A stretch of 59,850 bases of DNA from an uncultured Bacteroides sp. (GTDB lineage: Bacteria > Bacteroidota > Bacteroidia > Bacteroidales > Bacteroidaceae): assembly GCA_949296855.1 (NCBI GenBank), contig CASFRN010000078.1, positions 1 through 59,850 on the forward strand, given 5' to 3'. Under the pieces are notes generated by a model. The model saw nothing but the letters and a program-made list of their open reading frames with translations. It did not search any database and was not told where the DNA came from. Below, in pieces: positions 18,343 through 27,696 of this stretch. Both the position numbers and the translations under genes were made by a program. Within the stretch, counting starts at the first letter, position 1. Every line of letters starts with the position of its first letter.

Positions 18343-19014
18343 ATGAAAAAAATTACGAATATAAGCCTGATAGTATGCGGTTTTCTGATGTTTTTAGGGA
18401 GTTGCATGGAACCCGACCGTACCATTGTGTTGAACAATCCCCACAACATACGGGGCGTGGTGAGCTATAAACGGAGTTTTAATGATTTGAATGATGTGCA
18501 ACTCTCTACGGCAAAGCGCATCGGCATCCGTCCGATTGCATCGAGAGAGGAAGCCGAAGACGAGGTGGAGTCTGCTTATCTTGAGCGGATTGCCTCGTGC
18601 GAGCGGTATGACATGGATTCGTTGACCCATTCCATTCCTTACCTTATCCCGAAAGCCAGTGCCTTGCTCGATACCATTGGCGTTAATTTTCTCGATTCGT
18701 TGAAACATAAGGGTCTGAACCCGAACAAAATAATCGTGACCTCGGTGTTGCGCACTAAGGACGATGTGAAACGCTTGCGCCGCACTAACGGGAACGCTTC
18801 GCTTAATTCGTGCCATTTCTACGGGACTACGTTCGACATCAGTTGGAAACGTTTCACCAAGGTAGAGCATCCCGAAGGACGCCCCATGCAGGATGTAAGT
18901 ACGGATACGTTGAAACTGGTGCTTTCGGAAGTGCTCCGCGACTTGCGGAAAGCCGACCGTTGCTATGTGAAGTACGAGTTGCGTCAAGGATGTTTTCACA
19001 TAACCGCACGATAA
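18343..19014 (+). CDS. DUF5715 lipoprotein, probably M15-like (VanY/VanX-type) peptidase
   Basis: This 223-residue predicted lipoprotein has a signal peptide ending at Cys21 (FLGSC). The C-terminal half carries a pattern like zinc peptidases of family M15: [10 protein letters not shown] (Ser134, Arg137), [12 protein letters not shown] giving His158 and Asp165 with the HxxxxxxD spacing, then Glu212 and His219 ([11 protein letters not shown]). In M15 enzymes these residues bind zinc and act on D-Ala peptides of peptidoglycan. The assignment to DUF5715 comes from overall pattern memory; the peptidase role is inference. It is 4 bases upstream of truA. Confidence 0.75.
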   Translation: MKKITNISLIVCGFLMFLGSCMEPDRTIVLNNPHNIRGVVSYKRSFNDLNDVQLSTAKRIGIRPIASREEAEDEVESAYLERIASCERYDMDSLTHSIPYLIPKASALLDTIGVNFLDSLKHKGLNPNKIIVTSVLRTKDDVKRLRRTNGNASLNSCHFYGTTFDISWKRFTKVEHPEGRPMQDVSTDTLKLVLSEVLRDLRKADRCYVKYELRQGCFHITAR

Positions 19015-19018
19015 GCGT

Positions 19019-19780
19019 ATGGCACGGTATTTCATCTATTTAGGATACGACGGTACGAATTACCACGGTTGGCAAATCCAGCCCAATGGGGCAAGCGTGC
19101 AGGAAGAATTGCAAAAAGTGCTTTCCACTTTGATGCGCCGCCCGATGGAAGTGGTAGGGGCAGGGCGTACGGATGCGGGTGTTCATGCCAGCCTGATGAT
19201 AGCGCATACGGATATAGATGCGTCGGTCGATGCATCTATATTAGTTGATAAACTCAACCGTTTGCTTCCGCCCGACATTGCGGTTTACCGCATCCGGAGA
19301 GTGACGGACGAAGCCCATGCCCGCTTCGATGCCACCTATCGGAAGTACCAATACCACATCACCACAAGCAAGAACCCCTTTCTCCGGCATTATGCGTGGA
19401 GGGTGTTCCAACCGCTTGATTTCGAGCGGATGAACGAAGCCGCCGCGGTGCTTTTCGAATATACCGACTTTACGAGTTTCAGTAAGTTGCATACCGATGT
19501 GAAGACCAATAATTGCCGCATCATGCATGCCCATTGGGAGCAGACGGGGGCGGACGAATGGGTATTTACTATCCAAGCCGACCGGTTCTTGCGCAACATG
19601 GTGCGGGCGGTGGTCGGTACGCTCGTCGAAGTGGGACGGGGCAAGCTTTCAATAGAAGGATTCCGCCGGGTGATTGAGGCGAAAGACCGGTGCAGCGCGG
19701 GTACGTCTGTTCCCGGTCATGCCCTTTTCTTGGTCGATGTGGGTTATCCCGACCGCTTGTTCCTCTTACATAGAACATAG
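19019..19780 (+). CDS. truA: tRNA pseudouridine(38-40) synthase
   Basis: This 253-residue enzyme makes pseudouridine at positions 38-40 in the tRNA anticodon arm. The start [20 protein letters not shown] and the catalytic motif [12 protein letters not shown] (Asp) are diagnostic. Later conserved parts are [14 protein letters not shown] and [17 protein letters not shown]. Length is typical. It begins 4 bases after the DUF5715 stop, so the two are likely coupled. Confidence 0.97.
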   Translation: MARYFIYLGYDGTNYHGWQIQPNGASVQEELQKVLSTLMRRPMEVVGAGRTDAGVHASLMIAHTDIDASVDASILVDKLNRLLPPDIAVYRIRRVTDEAHARFDATYRKYQYHITTSKNPFLRHYAWRVFQPLDFERMNEAAAVLFEYTDFTSFSKLHTDVKTNNCRIMHAHWEQTGADEWVFTIQADRFLRNMVRAVVGTLVEVGRGKLSIEGFRRVIEAKDRCSAGTSVPGHALFLVDVGYPDRLFLLHRT

Positions 19781-19860
19781 TTTCTCTCGCCTTTGCGTCC
19801 CTGCATCAATCATTTTCAAACATTTTCTATGAGATTTTTCTGACTTTTTCTAACTTTTTC

Positions 19861-19890
19861 TTGCGAAAAAGAATCAATTCATTAAATTTG
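19861..19890 (+). promoter_or_regulatory. Promoter placed directly before a start codon
   Basis: TTG at 19861-19863, a 19-base spacer and TAAATTTG at 19883-19890 make a near-ideal Bacteroidales promoter. The ATG of the next gene follows only 6 bases later at 19897. The expected transcription start falls on or beside that ATG, so the mRNA may be leaderless. Confidence 0.65.
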
Positions 19891-19896
19891 CAACCG

Positions 19897-20520
19897 ATGA
19901 GAAAAAGCGTTTACATCTTAGGGCTTGGACTGGCGGTCAGCATCATCCTGTCTTGCGGCAAAAGAAACAAAGACGACAATCTTTGTCTGCCGATTGACAC
20001 GTTCGCCGACGGCGATTTAGCTTTCCGCCGAGGAGCAGGATTGTTAAGCCGAGTGGTAGTAACGGCCGACCAAGGAGGAATGTATTCACACGTAGGAATC
20101 CTGAAACGTAGGGGAAATGAATGGTATGTGATACATGCTGTCCCGGACGAGCCAGACTTCGAAGGTGATGCAGACAGAGTGAAAGTGGAACCGGTGAACC
20201 GGTTCTTCGGTCCAGACAGAGCCGTATGCGGAGCCGTGATGAGATTCAAGGGCGACTCATCTATAGCACGCCGGGCGGCACAAGCAGCCTGGCACATAGG
20301 TAGCCAAAAACTACGATTCGACCATCACTACAACTTGGAAGACACCACCGAGATGTACTGCACGGAACTGGTGAATCACGTCTACCGGAAAGCCGGCACC
20401 GACCTTTCGGAAGGACGAATCAGCCACATTGATGTGCCGGCTTTTAGCGGAAGCTATCTTCTGCCAAGCGATATAGCCGATAACCGACAATTGGAAATCA
20501 TTTTCCAATTCGTCCGATGA
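19897..20520 (+). CDS. YiiX/YebB-like NlpC/P60 cysteine hydrolase lipoprotein
   Basis: This 207-residue protein has a lipoprotein signal ending at Cys20 (IILSC). The mature part matches the permuted NlpC/P60-like YiiX family: FADGDLAFRRGAGLLSRVV, then His65 in MYSHVGIL, and Cys155 in EMYCTELVNHVYRKAG as the probable nucleophile. Members of the superfamily cleave peptides or acyl bonds in the envelope; the substrate here is unknown. I chose the ATG at 19897 because the signal peptide begins there and the upstream sequence is a promoter. Confidence 0.85.
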   Translation: MRKSVYILGLGLAVSIILSCGKRNKDDNLCLPIDTFADGDLAFRRGAGLLSRVVVTADQGGMYSHVGILKRRGNEWYVIHAVPDEPDFEGDADRVKVEPVNRFFGPDRAVCGAVMRFKGDSSIARRAAQAAWHIGSQKLRFDHHYNLEDTTEMYCTELVNHVYRKAGTDLSEGRISHIDVPAFSGSYLLPSDIADNRQLEIIFQFVR

Positions 20521-20566
20521 AAAAAGCGAACGATACATAAAATTATTAACCCAAAAAAACAGTACG

Positions 20567-20974
20567 ATGAAAAAGTTTATTTATTTCGGAATGATGGTAG
20601 CGGCGGTGCTGATGATGGCCGCCTGTTCCTCGGACAGTACACCTTCGGGTGCTTTGAAGACTTATATGTCTGCACTGCAGGACAGAGATTATGAAAAATT
20701 CACGGAAGGCATTAATGTTTCGGGTAAAGCCACACCCGAAGAACAAAAAGCCGCCCGCGCGACCTTTGCCGCCTTACTCTCGGAAAAAGGGGGAAAAGAA
20801 CTGGACAAGAACGGAGGATTGAAAGGATTTGAAATCCTGTCGGAAGAAATTGCCGAAGACGGAAAGTCGGCTATCGTGAAATTCAAGCAAATCTACAATG
20901 ACGGAACAGAAAAGGAAGACGAACAGAAAATGGTGGAAGTAGATGGGAAATGGCTAATGGACATCAGTAAATAA
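20567..20974 (+). CDS. Small DUF4878-like lipoprotein
   Basis: This 135-residue predicted lipoprotein has a signal ending at Cys20 (LMMAAC). The remainder resembles the DUF4878/NTF2-like fold found in many Bacteroides lipoproteins: SGALKTYMSALQDRDYEKF at the start and KMVEVDGKWLMDI at the end. The fold binds small ligands or acts as a domain partner, but no specific function can be given. It lies 46 bases behind the YiiX-like gene without an obvious promoter of its own. Confidence 0.8.
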   Translation: MKKFIYFGMMVAAVLMMAACSSDSTPSGALKTYMSALQDRDYEKFTEGINVSGKATPEEQKAARATFAALLSEKGGKELDKNGGLKGFEILSEEIAEDGKSAIVKFKQIYNDGTEKEDEQKMVEVDGKWLMDISK

Positions 20975-20979
20975 ACCTC

Positions 20980-21034
20980 AAAAAAGAAGCTGCCTCAACA
21001 TGAAAAACCGAAGTTCATTTCTGAGGCAGCTTCT
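20980..21034 (-). terminator. Intrinsic terminator after carB
   Basis: AGAAGCTGCCTCA at 20985-20997 and TGAGGCAGCTTCT at 21022-21034 form a perfect 13-bp stem. On the minus strand it is followed by six T residues (20985-20980), so it should end the carAB transcript. On the plus strand it sits just behind the DUF4878 gene and may also slow that transcript. Confidence 0.85.
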
Positions 21035-21063
21035 CGCATGAAAAGATTCCGTTTCCCAACGGG

Positions 21064-24000
21064 TTATTTATACTCGTCCCAGCTCTTAATGGCAATGTCA
21101 TCAATGGTCATCGAGCAAAAGGCATTGATGAATGCGCTTGCCAAGCGGGCGTTAGTAATGAGCGGAATATTCAGGTCGATAGCCGCACGGCGGATTTTAT
21201 ATCCGTTGGTAAGCTCGCCCACCGAAAGGTCACGCGGGATATTGACCACCATATCTATCTCCTTCTTGTGAAGCATCTCCAAGGCTTGTGGATGTCCTTC
21301 TTCGCTGGGCCAGTAGACACGGGTGTTCTCAATCCCGTTCTCAATAAGGAATTTCGAAGTGCCTCCCGTAGCATAGAGGTTATATCCTTTCTTCTTTAAC
21401 GCTTTAGCTGCCTGAAGCATATCTACCTTCTGACGTGCCGCACCCGTAGAGAGCAGGATGTTCTTTTCGGGAATGCGATAGCCCACGGAAAGCATCGACT
21501 TGAGGATGGCACACGAAGTGTCTTCGCCAATACATCCCACCTCACCTGTAGATGCCATATCCACACCCAATACGGGGTCGGCTTTCTGAAGACGGTTGAA
21601 CGAGAACTGGCTTGCCTTGATGCCTACATAATCGAGGTCGAAGAGGTTCTTTTCGGGTTTCTCTACCGGAAGCCCCAACATCACTTTTGTGGCAAGCTCG
21701 ATGAAGTTTATCTTCAACACCTTGCTCACGAAGGGGAACGAACGCGAAGCACGGAGGTTACACTCGATTACTTTAATATCATTATCGCGTGCCAAGAACT
21801 GGATGTTGAACGGACCCGAAATGTTCAATTCCTTCGCTATCTGACGGGAGATGCGCTTGATGCGGCGCACGGTCTCTACATACAATTTCTGAGGCGGGAA
21901 CTGAATCGTGGCATCACCTGAATGCACACCCGCAAACTCGATGTGCTCGGAAATCGCATACGCCACAATCTCCCCGTTCTGAGCCACGGCATCCATTTCT
22001 ACTTCCTTGGCATGCTCGATGAACTGGCTTACTACTACAGGATGTTTTTTCGATACATTAGCCGCCAACTGGAGGAAACGTTCCAGTTCTTCTTGATTGG
22101 AACAAACATTCATTGCCGCTCCCGAAAGTACATACGAAGGACGCACCAATACGGGGAAACCTACCTTCTGAATAAAGGCATTGATGTCATCCATTGAGAT
22201 TAACGCGCTCCATTCGGGCTGGTCTACTCCGATACGGTCGAGCATAGCCGAGAACTTGTCGCGGTCTTCGGCATTGTCAATGCTCTTGGCAGAGGTTCCG
22301 AGGATATTCACCTTCTGCCCGTCAAGGCGCATAGCGAGGTTATTCGGAATCTGACCTCCCGTTGACACGATAACGCCATGCGGGTTTTCCAAGTCGAGAA
22401 TGTCCATCACCCGCTCGAATGTCAATTCATCGAAATAAAGACGGTCGCACATATCATAATCGGTTGATACGGTTTCGGGATTATAGTTAATCATCACCGA
22501 ACGGTATCCTTCCTTACGGATGGTATTCAACGCCTGCACTCCACACCAGTCGAACTCTACCGACGAGCCGATGCGATAAGCACCCGAACCAAGCACCACG
22601 ATACTCTTACGGTCGCCCAAATAGTGTACATCGTTCGCCGTACCGCTATATGTCAGATACAAGTAATTGGTCTGTGCGGGATATTCGGCGGCAAGGGTAT
22701 CTATCTGTTTCACCACAGGCACGATACCTACGCTCTTGCGGTATTGGCGTACCGCCAAGATGCCGTCCTCCATATCGCCCTGCCAACCAATGGCACGTGC
22801 CACTTGGAAATCAGAAAATCCCTGGCGCTTTGCCTGATAAAGCAATTCCTTCGGAAGTTCGGAAAGCTGGATGTGGTTATTCCCCCACTCATGCAACTCT
22901 TTCGAGATCTCCATGATGTTTTCCAACTTATAAAGGAACCACTTGTCTATCTTGGTGAGTTCGTGAATCTGGTCAACGGTATATCCCGCACGCATTGCCT
23001 TCGAAATAACGAAGATACGCTTATCGGTCGGTTCGCGCAAAGCCTTGTCGATGTCGGAAATCACTAATTCTTTGTTTTCCACAAATCCGTGCATTCCCTG
23101 CCCTATCATGCGGAGTCCTTTCTGGATAGCTTCTTCAAAGGTGCGCCCGATAGCCATCACCTCTCCTACCGACTTCATCGAAGAGCCTAACTCACGGTCT
23201 ACCCCGTGGAACTTGCCTAAATCCCAACGCGGAATCTTGCACACCACATAGTCGAGTGCAGGCTCGAAGAATGCCGAAGTGGTCTTAGTCACCGAGTTCT
23301 TTAAGTCAAACAAGCCGTAACCCAATCCGAGTTTAGCGGCTACAAACGCCAAGGGATACCCCGTAGCTTTCGAAGCCAAAGCCGAAGAACGGCTCAAGCG
23401 GGCGTTCACCTCAATCACCCGATAATCTTCCGATTCGGGGTCGAAAGCGTATTGCACATTGCATTCGCCTACGATACCGATATGGCGGATGATGCGGATG
23501 GCAAGTTCACGGAGTTTATGGTATTCGCTATTGGTCAGGGTCTGCGAAGGGGCAATCACGATAGATTCGCCCGTATGGATGCCCAGCGGGTCGAAATTCT
23601 CCATGTTACAAACCGTGATGCAATTATCAAAACGGTCGCGCACCACTTCGTATTCCACTTCCTTCCAGCCCTTGAGGCTCTTCTCTACCAAAACCTGCGG
23701 AGAGAACGAGAAGGCTTTTTCCGCCAATACGTTCAGTTCTTCTTCGTTATCGCAAAAGCCCGAACCAAGCCCGCCCAAAGCGTATGCGGCACGGATGATG
23801 ACGGGATAGCCCAAATCCTTAGCCGCCCGACGTGCCTGCTCAATGTTCTCGCATGCCTCGCTCTTAATGGTCTTCACATCAATCTCATCGAGCTTCTTCA
23901 CAAAGAGTTCGCGGTCTTCGGTGTCCATAATGGCTTGTACGGGCGTACCGAGCACACGCGCACCGTATTTCTCGAACACGCCTTCTTTATAAAGCGCCAC

Positions 24001-24291
24001 ACCGCAATTCAATGCCGTCTGCCCTCCAAACGAGAGCAACACGCCGTCGGGACGTTCCTTGTCTATTACTTTCTCCACAAAATAAGGAGTAACGGGAAGG
24101 AAATAAATCTTATCCGCCACGCCTTCCGAAGTCTGTACCGTGGCAATATTGGGGTTGATAAGCACCGTTTCGATGCCTTCTTCTTTTAAGGCTTTCAAGG
24201 CTTGGCTTCCCGAATAGTCGAACTCGCCCGCCTCGCCGATTTTCAACGCGCCTGACCCTAATAACAATACTTTCTTTATGTTTTCTTTCAT
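21064..24291 (-). CDS. carB: Carbamoyl-phosphate synthase large subunit
   Basis: This 1075-residue subunit makes carbamoyl phosphate from bicarbonate, ATP and ammonia for pyrimidines and arginine. It starts KVLLLGSGALKIGEAGEFDY and contains two ATP-grasp halves (EVEYEVVRDRFDNCI and EVEMDAVAQNGEIVAYAISE). The C-terminal ~140 residues form the MGS-type allosteric domain (KGYNLYATGGTSKFL). The length is full. The small subunit is encoded upstream, separated by an inverted-repeat doublet of about 84 bases. Confidence 0.97.
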   Translation of the reverse strand: MKENIKKVLLLGSGALKIGEAGEFDYSGSQALKALKEEGIETVLINPNIATVQTSEGVADKIYFLPVTPYFVEKVIDKERPDGVLLSFGGQTALNCGVALYKEGVFEKYGARVLGTPVQAIMDTEDRELFVKKLDEIDVKTIKSEACENIEQARRAAKDLGYPVIIRAAYALGGLGSGFCDNEEELNVLAEKAFSFSPQVLVEKSLKGWKEVEYEVVRDRFDNCITVCNMENFDPLGIHTGESIVIAPSQTLTNSEYHKLRELAIRIIRHIGIVGECNVQYAFDPESEDYRVIEVNARLSRSSALASKATGYPLAFVAAKLGLGYGLFDLKNSVTKTTSAFFEPALDYVVCKIPRWDLGKFHGVDRELGSSMKSVGEVMAIGRTFEEAIQKGLRMIGQGMHGFVENKELVISDIDKALREPTDKRIFVISKAMRAGYTVDQIHELTKIDKWFLYKLENIMEISKELHEWGNNHIQLSELPKELLYQAKRQGFSDFQVARAIGWQGDMEDGILAVRQYRKSVGIVPVVKQIDTLAAEYPAQTNYLYLTYSGTANDVHYLGDRKSIVVLGSGAYRIGSSVEFDWCGVQALNTIRKEGYRSVMINYNPETVSTDYDMCDRLYFDELTFERVMDILDLENPHGVIVSTGGQIPNNLAMRLDGQKVNILGTSAKSIDNAEDRDKFSAMLDRIGVDQPEWSALISMDDINAFIQKVGFPVLVRPSYVLSGAAMNVCSNQEELERFLQLAANVSKKHPVVVSQFIEHAKEVEMDAVAQNGEIVAYAISEHIEFAGVHSGDATIQFPPQKLYVETVRRIKRISRQIAKELNISGPFNIQFLARDNDIKVIECNLRASRSFPFVSKVLKINFIELATKVMLGLPVEKPEKNLFDLDYVGIKASQFSFNRLQKADPVLGVDMASTGEVGCIGEDTSCAILKSMLSVGYRIPEKNILLSTGAARQKVDMLQAAKALKKKGYNLYATGGTSKFLIENGIENTRVYWPSEEGHPQALEMLHKKEIDMVVNIPRDLSVGELTNGYKIRRAAIDLNIPLITNARLASAFINAFCSMTIDDIAIKSWDEYK

Positions 24292-24311
24292 TGATGTTTC
24301 TCTTTTTTTTG

Positions 24312-24395
24312 CACCACAGATTACACAGATTCATAAAATTTATTTTGCAGGATATGATATGAATAATAATTTGATTAACCTGTGTAATCTGTGGT
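24312..24395. repeat. Inverted-repeat doublet between carA and carB
   Basis: CACCACAGATTACACAGATT at 24312-24331 faces CCTGTGTAATCTGTGGT at 24379-24395. It sits inside an operon, between two subunits of one enzyme, so any effect on transcription or mRNA stability would alter their ratio. Confidence 0.9.
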
Positions 24396-24404
24396 AAGTT
24401 TTAT

Positions 24405-25553
24405 TTAAATCAGCTTTACGAACTCATCGAAAAGGAACTCCGTATCCGTAGGACCGCTGGCGGCTTCGGGATGGAACTGAGCAGAGAACCACGGATTGCA
24501 CTTGTGGCGAATGCCTTCGTTCGACCCGTCGTTCATATTGATGAAGAGCGGTTCCCAGTCGGTGCCCAGCGTATTGTTATCTACGGCATATCCGTGGTTT
24601 TGACTGGTGATGAAACAACGCTCCGTGCCTACCATACGCACCGGTTGGTTATGGCTCCGGTGTCCGTATTTCAACTTGTATATCTTCGCTCCTCCCGCTT
24701 TCGAGAGCAATTGGTTTCCCATACAGATGCCGAAGATAGGGAGTTTCTCGTTCTGCATTGCCTTACGGATGTTCTGCACAGCGGCATCGCACGTATCAGG
24801 GTCGCCGGGACCGTTGGAGATGAAAAGACCGTCGAAGTCCAACCCGTTGAAATCATAGTCCCAAGGCACACGGATGACTTCTACGTTCCGCTTCAAGAGA
24901 CACCTTATTATATTAGCCTTCACGCCGCAATCCACAAGAAGAACCTTCTTCAATTGACAATTGACAATTGACAATTGACTATTCAGTTCTTCTTTGGGAG
25001 TATCAACAGAGAATGTACGGCTTTCGTTGCCTGCATAGACAATGATGTCCTTGCACGATACACGGTCTACATAATTTATGTCTCCATAATTGTCAATTGT
25101 CAATTCTCCATTTTCAATTTCATCATCGAAGACGATTTTCCCCATCATCACCCCATGTTCGCGAAGCACCTTGGTCAATTCGCGGGTATCGATGCCCGTA
25201 ATGCCCGGCACTTGTTCGCGCTTCAACCAGTCCGCAAGGCTCTCTACGGCATTCCAATGATTGTACCGCTCGCTATAATCGCTCACGATAATCGCCTCGG
25301 CGTGTATTCTCTCACTCTCCATAAACGTAGGCAAACCGTTCTCCGCAAACGTAAACGGAGGCACTCCATAATTGCCTACCAACGGATAGGTCAACGTCAT
25401 CAGCTGGCCTGCATACGAAGGGTCAGTCAGGCTCTCCGGATAACCGGTCATCGCCGTATTGAACACCACTTCGCCCGCTACTGGCTTTTCATAACCGAAC
25501 GACTTGCCGCTAAACCGGCTCCCGTCGTCAAGGATTAACGTCACGTTTCTCAT
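24405..25553 (-). CDS. carA: Carbamoyl-phosphate synthase small subunit (glutaminase)
   Basis: This 382-residue subunit releases ammonia from glutamine for CarB. The N-terminal domain runs VTLILDDGSRFSGKSFGYEK to about residue 145. The class I glutaminase domain starts near 203 (VLLVDCGVKANIIRC) and holds the nucleophile Cys277 in GICMGNQLL and the histidine block SAQFHPEAASGP. The linker between the domains carries two unusual segments, ENGELTIDN (147-155) and NSQLSIVNCQL (191-201), each encoded by AATTGAC-type 7-bp repeats. The frame stays open through both. Its ATG directly abuts the stop of the upstream small gene (TAGATG). Confidence 0.95.
   Translation of the reverse strand: MRNVTLILDDGSRFSGKSFGYEKPVAGEVVFNTAMTGYPESLTDPSYAGQLMTLTYPLVGNYGVPPFTFAENGLPTFMESERIHAEAIIVSDYSERYNHWNAVESLADWLKREQVPGITGIDTRELTKVLREHGVMMGKIVFDDEIENGELTIDNYGDINYVDRVSCKDIIVYAGNESRTFSVDTPKEELNSQLSIVNCQLKKVLLVDCGVKANIIRCLLKRNVEVIRVPWDYDFNGLDFDGLFISNGPGDPDTCDAAVQNIRKAMQNEKLPIFGICMGNQLLSKAGGAKIYKLKYGHRSHNQPVRMVGTERCFITSQNHGYAVDNNTLGTDWEPLFINMNDGSNEGIRHKCNPWFSAQFHPEAASGPTDTEFLFDEFVKLI
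24952..24979. repeat. Four tandem copies of AATTGAC inside carA
   Basis: Four perfect copies of the heptamer AATTGAC occupy 28 bases within the carA coding sequence, encoding LSIVNCQL on the minus strand. Because 28 is not a multiple of three, gain or loss of one unit would shift the carA frame. Confidence 0.95.
25088..25109. repeat. Inverted-orientation AATTGTC repeat inside carA
   Basis: Two copies of AATTGTC followed by AATTCTCC lie 108 bases from the first array and in the opposite orientation. They encode GELTIDN on the minus strand. Together the two arrays form an inverted-repeat pair flanking the conserved carA segment INYVDRVSCKDII. Confidence 0.9.
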
Positions 25554-25760
25554 CTAATTTAATTCGTCTTTATTGTTTTGTGTTTTGTTCTTATCGTTTT
25601 TCTTTCTTTTCAAACTATAATCAATAGCCAATCCAAAAAGCAAGCCTATAGGCATCCATACGCCAATATTATCAAGGCAAACACCAATCGCCACTCCTAA
25701 CATCAACCCTACCGCCAAGCCATAACCGGCATCAAATTCCGGTTGCTTTTTCTCTTCCAT
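25554..25760 (-). CDS. Small two-helix membrane protein, unknown function
   Basis: This 68-residue protein has a short acidic start, two hydrophobic glycine-rich helices (GYGLAVGLMLGVAIGVCL and GVWMPIGLLFGLAIDYSL) and a lysine-rich tail. I do not recognise a family. It lies between purF (19 bases away) and carA, where its TAG stop abuts the carA ATG. Such tight packing indicates a real, cotranscribed gene and possible translational coupling with carA. The tail may face the cytoplasm by the positive-inside rule. Confidence 0.75.
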   Translation of the reverse strand: MEEKKQPEFDAGYGLAVGLMLGVAIGVCLDNIGVWMPIGLLFGLAIDYSLKRKKNDKNKTQNNKDELN

Positions 25761-25779
25761 ACCGTTTCTTCATCTATTA

Positions 25780-27663
25780 TTAAAAACTCATATTTTGTTC
25801 CACATAATCGATAAACGCTTGATTGACCAGCTTCACTCCGCCCGGTGTGGGATAATTGCCGCTAAAGTACCAGTCGCCTTCATGGTCGGGACAAGCCTCG
25901 TGCAAGCCTTCCAAGGTCTGATAGACGATTTCAACCTTCGCCTGAGTGCCTGCTGGAGTAAGGAGTTCCACCATCTTGCGCGATACTTCCTCATCGGTAA
26001 AGGGTGCATAAATGTCTTTCACGTAGTTCACCATTTCTTCCTTGGGCAGTTCCACTTGCGCCTTCGACTTCCGGTAGGCTTCCTCGATAACTCCGTGCAT
26101 ACCCCGGTCTTCAAGCAAGGCAATAGCGGCACGGAAAGCGATGAACTGCTCCATGCTTGCCATGTCAATGCCGTAATAATCGGGATAGCGCACTTGGGGA
26201 GAAGAAGACACGATAACGATTTTCTTCGGATGCAAGCGGTCGAGGATACCGATGATGCTTTGCTTCAACGTAGTGCCCCGCACGATGCTATCATCGATGA
26301 TAACCAGATTATCAGCGTATGGAACCAAGCTTCCGTAAGTGATGTCATAAACATGGGCTGCAAGGTCATTCCGCGTATTTCCTTCGGCAATGAAGGTGCG
26401 GAGCTTGATGTCCTTTATCGCCACTTTCTCGCTCCGGATGCGTTGCGAAAGGATTTGCTCCAGTTCGGTATGGCTGGGCTTATGCCCGAGCGCTTCGATG
26501 CGTTGCACTTTAAGCTGGTTCAGATAATTGTCGAATCCTTCTAACATCCCGTAGAATGCCACCTCCGCCGTATTCGGGATAAACGAAAAGACGGTGTGCA
26601 CCACGTCATAATCAACGGCTTTCAGGATAGGTTCTACTAACTTCTCACCCAATAGTTTCCGCTCGCGGTAAATATCCACATCGCTTCCGCGGCTAAAGTA
26701 AATCCGCTCAAACGAACAGGCTTTCTTCGCTTTCGGCTCATTGATTTGAGCCAAACGCATCTCGCCTTTCTTATTTACTAAGATAGCTTGTCCGGGCTGA
26801 AGCTCGTTAACACTATCGGCAGGTACGTTCAGCACCGTCTGAATGACCGGACGCTCGGAAGCAAGCACCATAATTTCATCGTCCATATACCAGAAACCCG
26901 GACGGATGCCCCACGGGTCGCGCACGGCAAAACATTCTCCGCTTCCCGTCAATCCGCAGATTACATAGCCTCCGTCCCACTTGGGGCTGGACGTTTTCAA
27001 TACATTGGTCAGGTCGATGCGGTCCTCGATGGCATGAGTGATGTCCATCCCTTCCAGCCCTTCTGCCTTGCATTCGTTGAAGAGCCGTTCCACTTCGCGG
27101 TCGAGCCTGTGCCCCACTTGTTCCAGCATGATATACGTATCGGCATACTTGCGCGGATGCTGGCCTGCGGCGGTGATGTCGGCGAATATCTCGTCCACGT
27201 TCGTCAGGTTGAAGTTTCCGCACAAGGCAAGGTTCTTTGCCCGCCAGTTATTGCGGCGCAAGAAAGGATGCACATACGAAATACCGCTCCGACCTGTGGT
27301 AGAATATCGCAAATGCCCCATATACAACTCGCCCGCAAAGGGCAGGCATTTCTTCGCATATTCCGCATCAGCAAATTGTTCGGGAGTCAAGTCCTTAAAC
27401 TGGCTGTGCACCGTGCCGAATATCTCGGTAATCGCCCCCGAGCCCAACGCCCGCTCGCGGAACATGTATTCCTCGCCGGGGGCTGCCTGAAGCTTCACGC
27501 AAGCCAGCCCCGCGCCTTCCTGTCCGCGGTTATGCTGCTTCTCCATAAGCAGATAGAGCTTGTTCAGCCCGTACATCCACGTCCCGTACTTCTCCTGATA
27601 ATATTCCAGCGGCTTGAGCAACCGTATCATCGCTACCCCGCATTCGTGTTTAAGTGGTTCCAT
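25780..27663 (-). CDS. purF: Amidophosphoribosyltransferase (PurF-type), long form
   Basis: This 627-residue enzyme joins a class II glutaminase to a phosphoribosyltransferase, forming phosphoribosylamine from PRPP and glutamine at the start of purine synthesis. After a 7-residue propeptide-like start comes the nucleophile Cys8 (HECGVAM), then HNRGQEGAGLA and GHLRYSTTG. The PRPP loop is VIIDDSIVRGTT at about 454-465. It is longer than the ~470-residue E. coli enzyme. Bacteroides often carry both a long and a standard form, so this may be a paralogue with a specialised role. It heads the purF-small gene-carA-carB series behind a structured leader. Confidence 0.88.
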   Translation of the reverse strand: MEPLKHECGVAMIRLLKPLEYYQEKYGTWMYGLNKLYLLMEKQHNRGQEGAGLACVKLQAAPGEEYMFRERALGSGAITEIFGTVHSQFKDLTPEQFADAEYAKKCLPFAGELYMGHLRYSTTGRSGISYVHPFLRRNNWRAKNLALCGNFNLTNVDEIFADITAAGQHPRKYADTYIMLEQVGHRLDREVERLFNECKAEGLEGMDITHAIEDRIDLTNVLKTSSPKWDGGYVICGLTGSGECFAVRDPWGIRPGFWYMDDEIMVLASERPVIQTVLNVPADSVNELQPGQAILVNKKGEMRLAQINEPKAKKACSFERIYFSRGSDVDIYRERKLLGEKLVEPILKAVDYDVVHTVFSFIPNTAEVAFYGMLEGFDNYLNQLKVQRIEALGHKPSHTELEQILSQRIRSEKVAIKDIKLRTFIAEGNTRNDLAAHVYDITYGSLVPYADNLVIIDDSIVRGTTLKQSIIGILDRLHPKKIVIVSSSPQVRYPDYYGIDMASMEQFIAFRAAIALLEDRGMHGVIEEAYRKSKAQVELPKEEMVNYVKDIYAPFTDEEVSRKMVELLTPAGTQAKVEIVYQTLEGLHEACPDHEGDWYFSGNYPTPGGVKLVNQAFIDYVEQNMSF

Positions 27664-27696
27664 ATCGTTCGTTTTCGTTTAGTTTTGCCGTAAATA

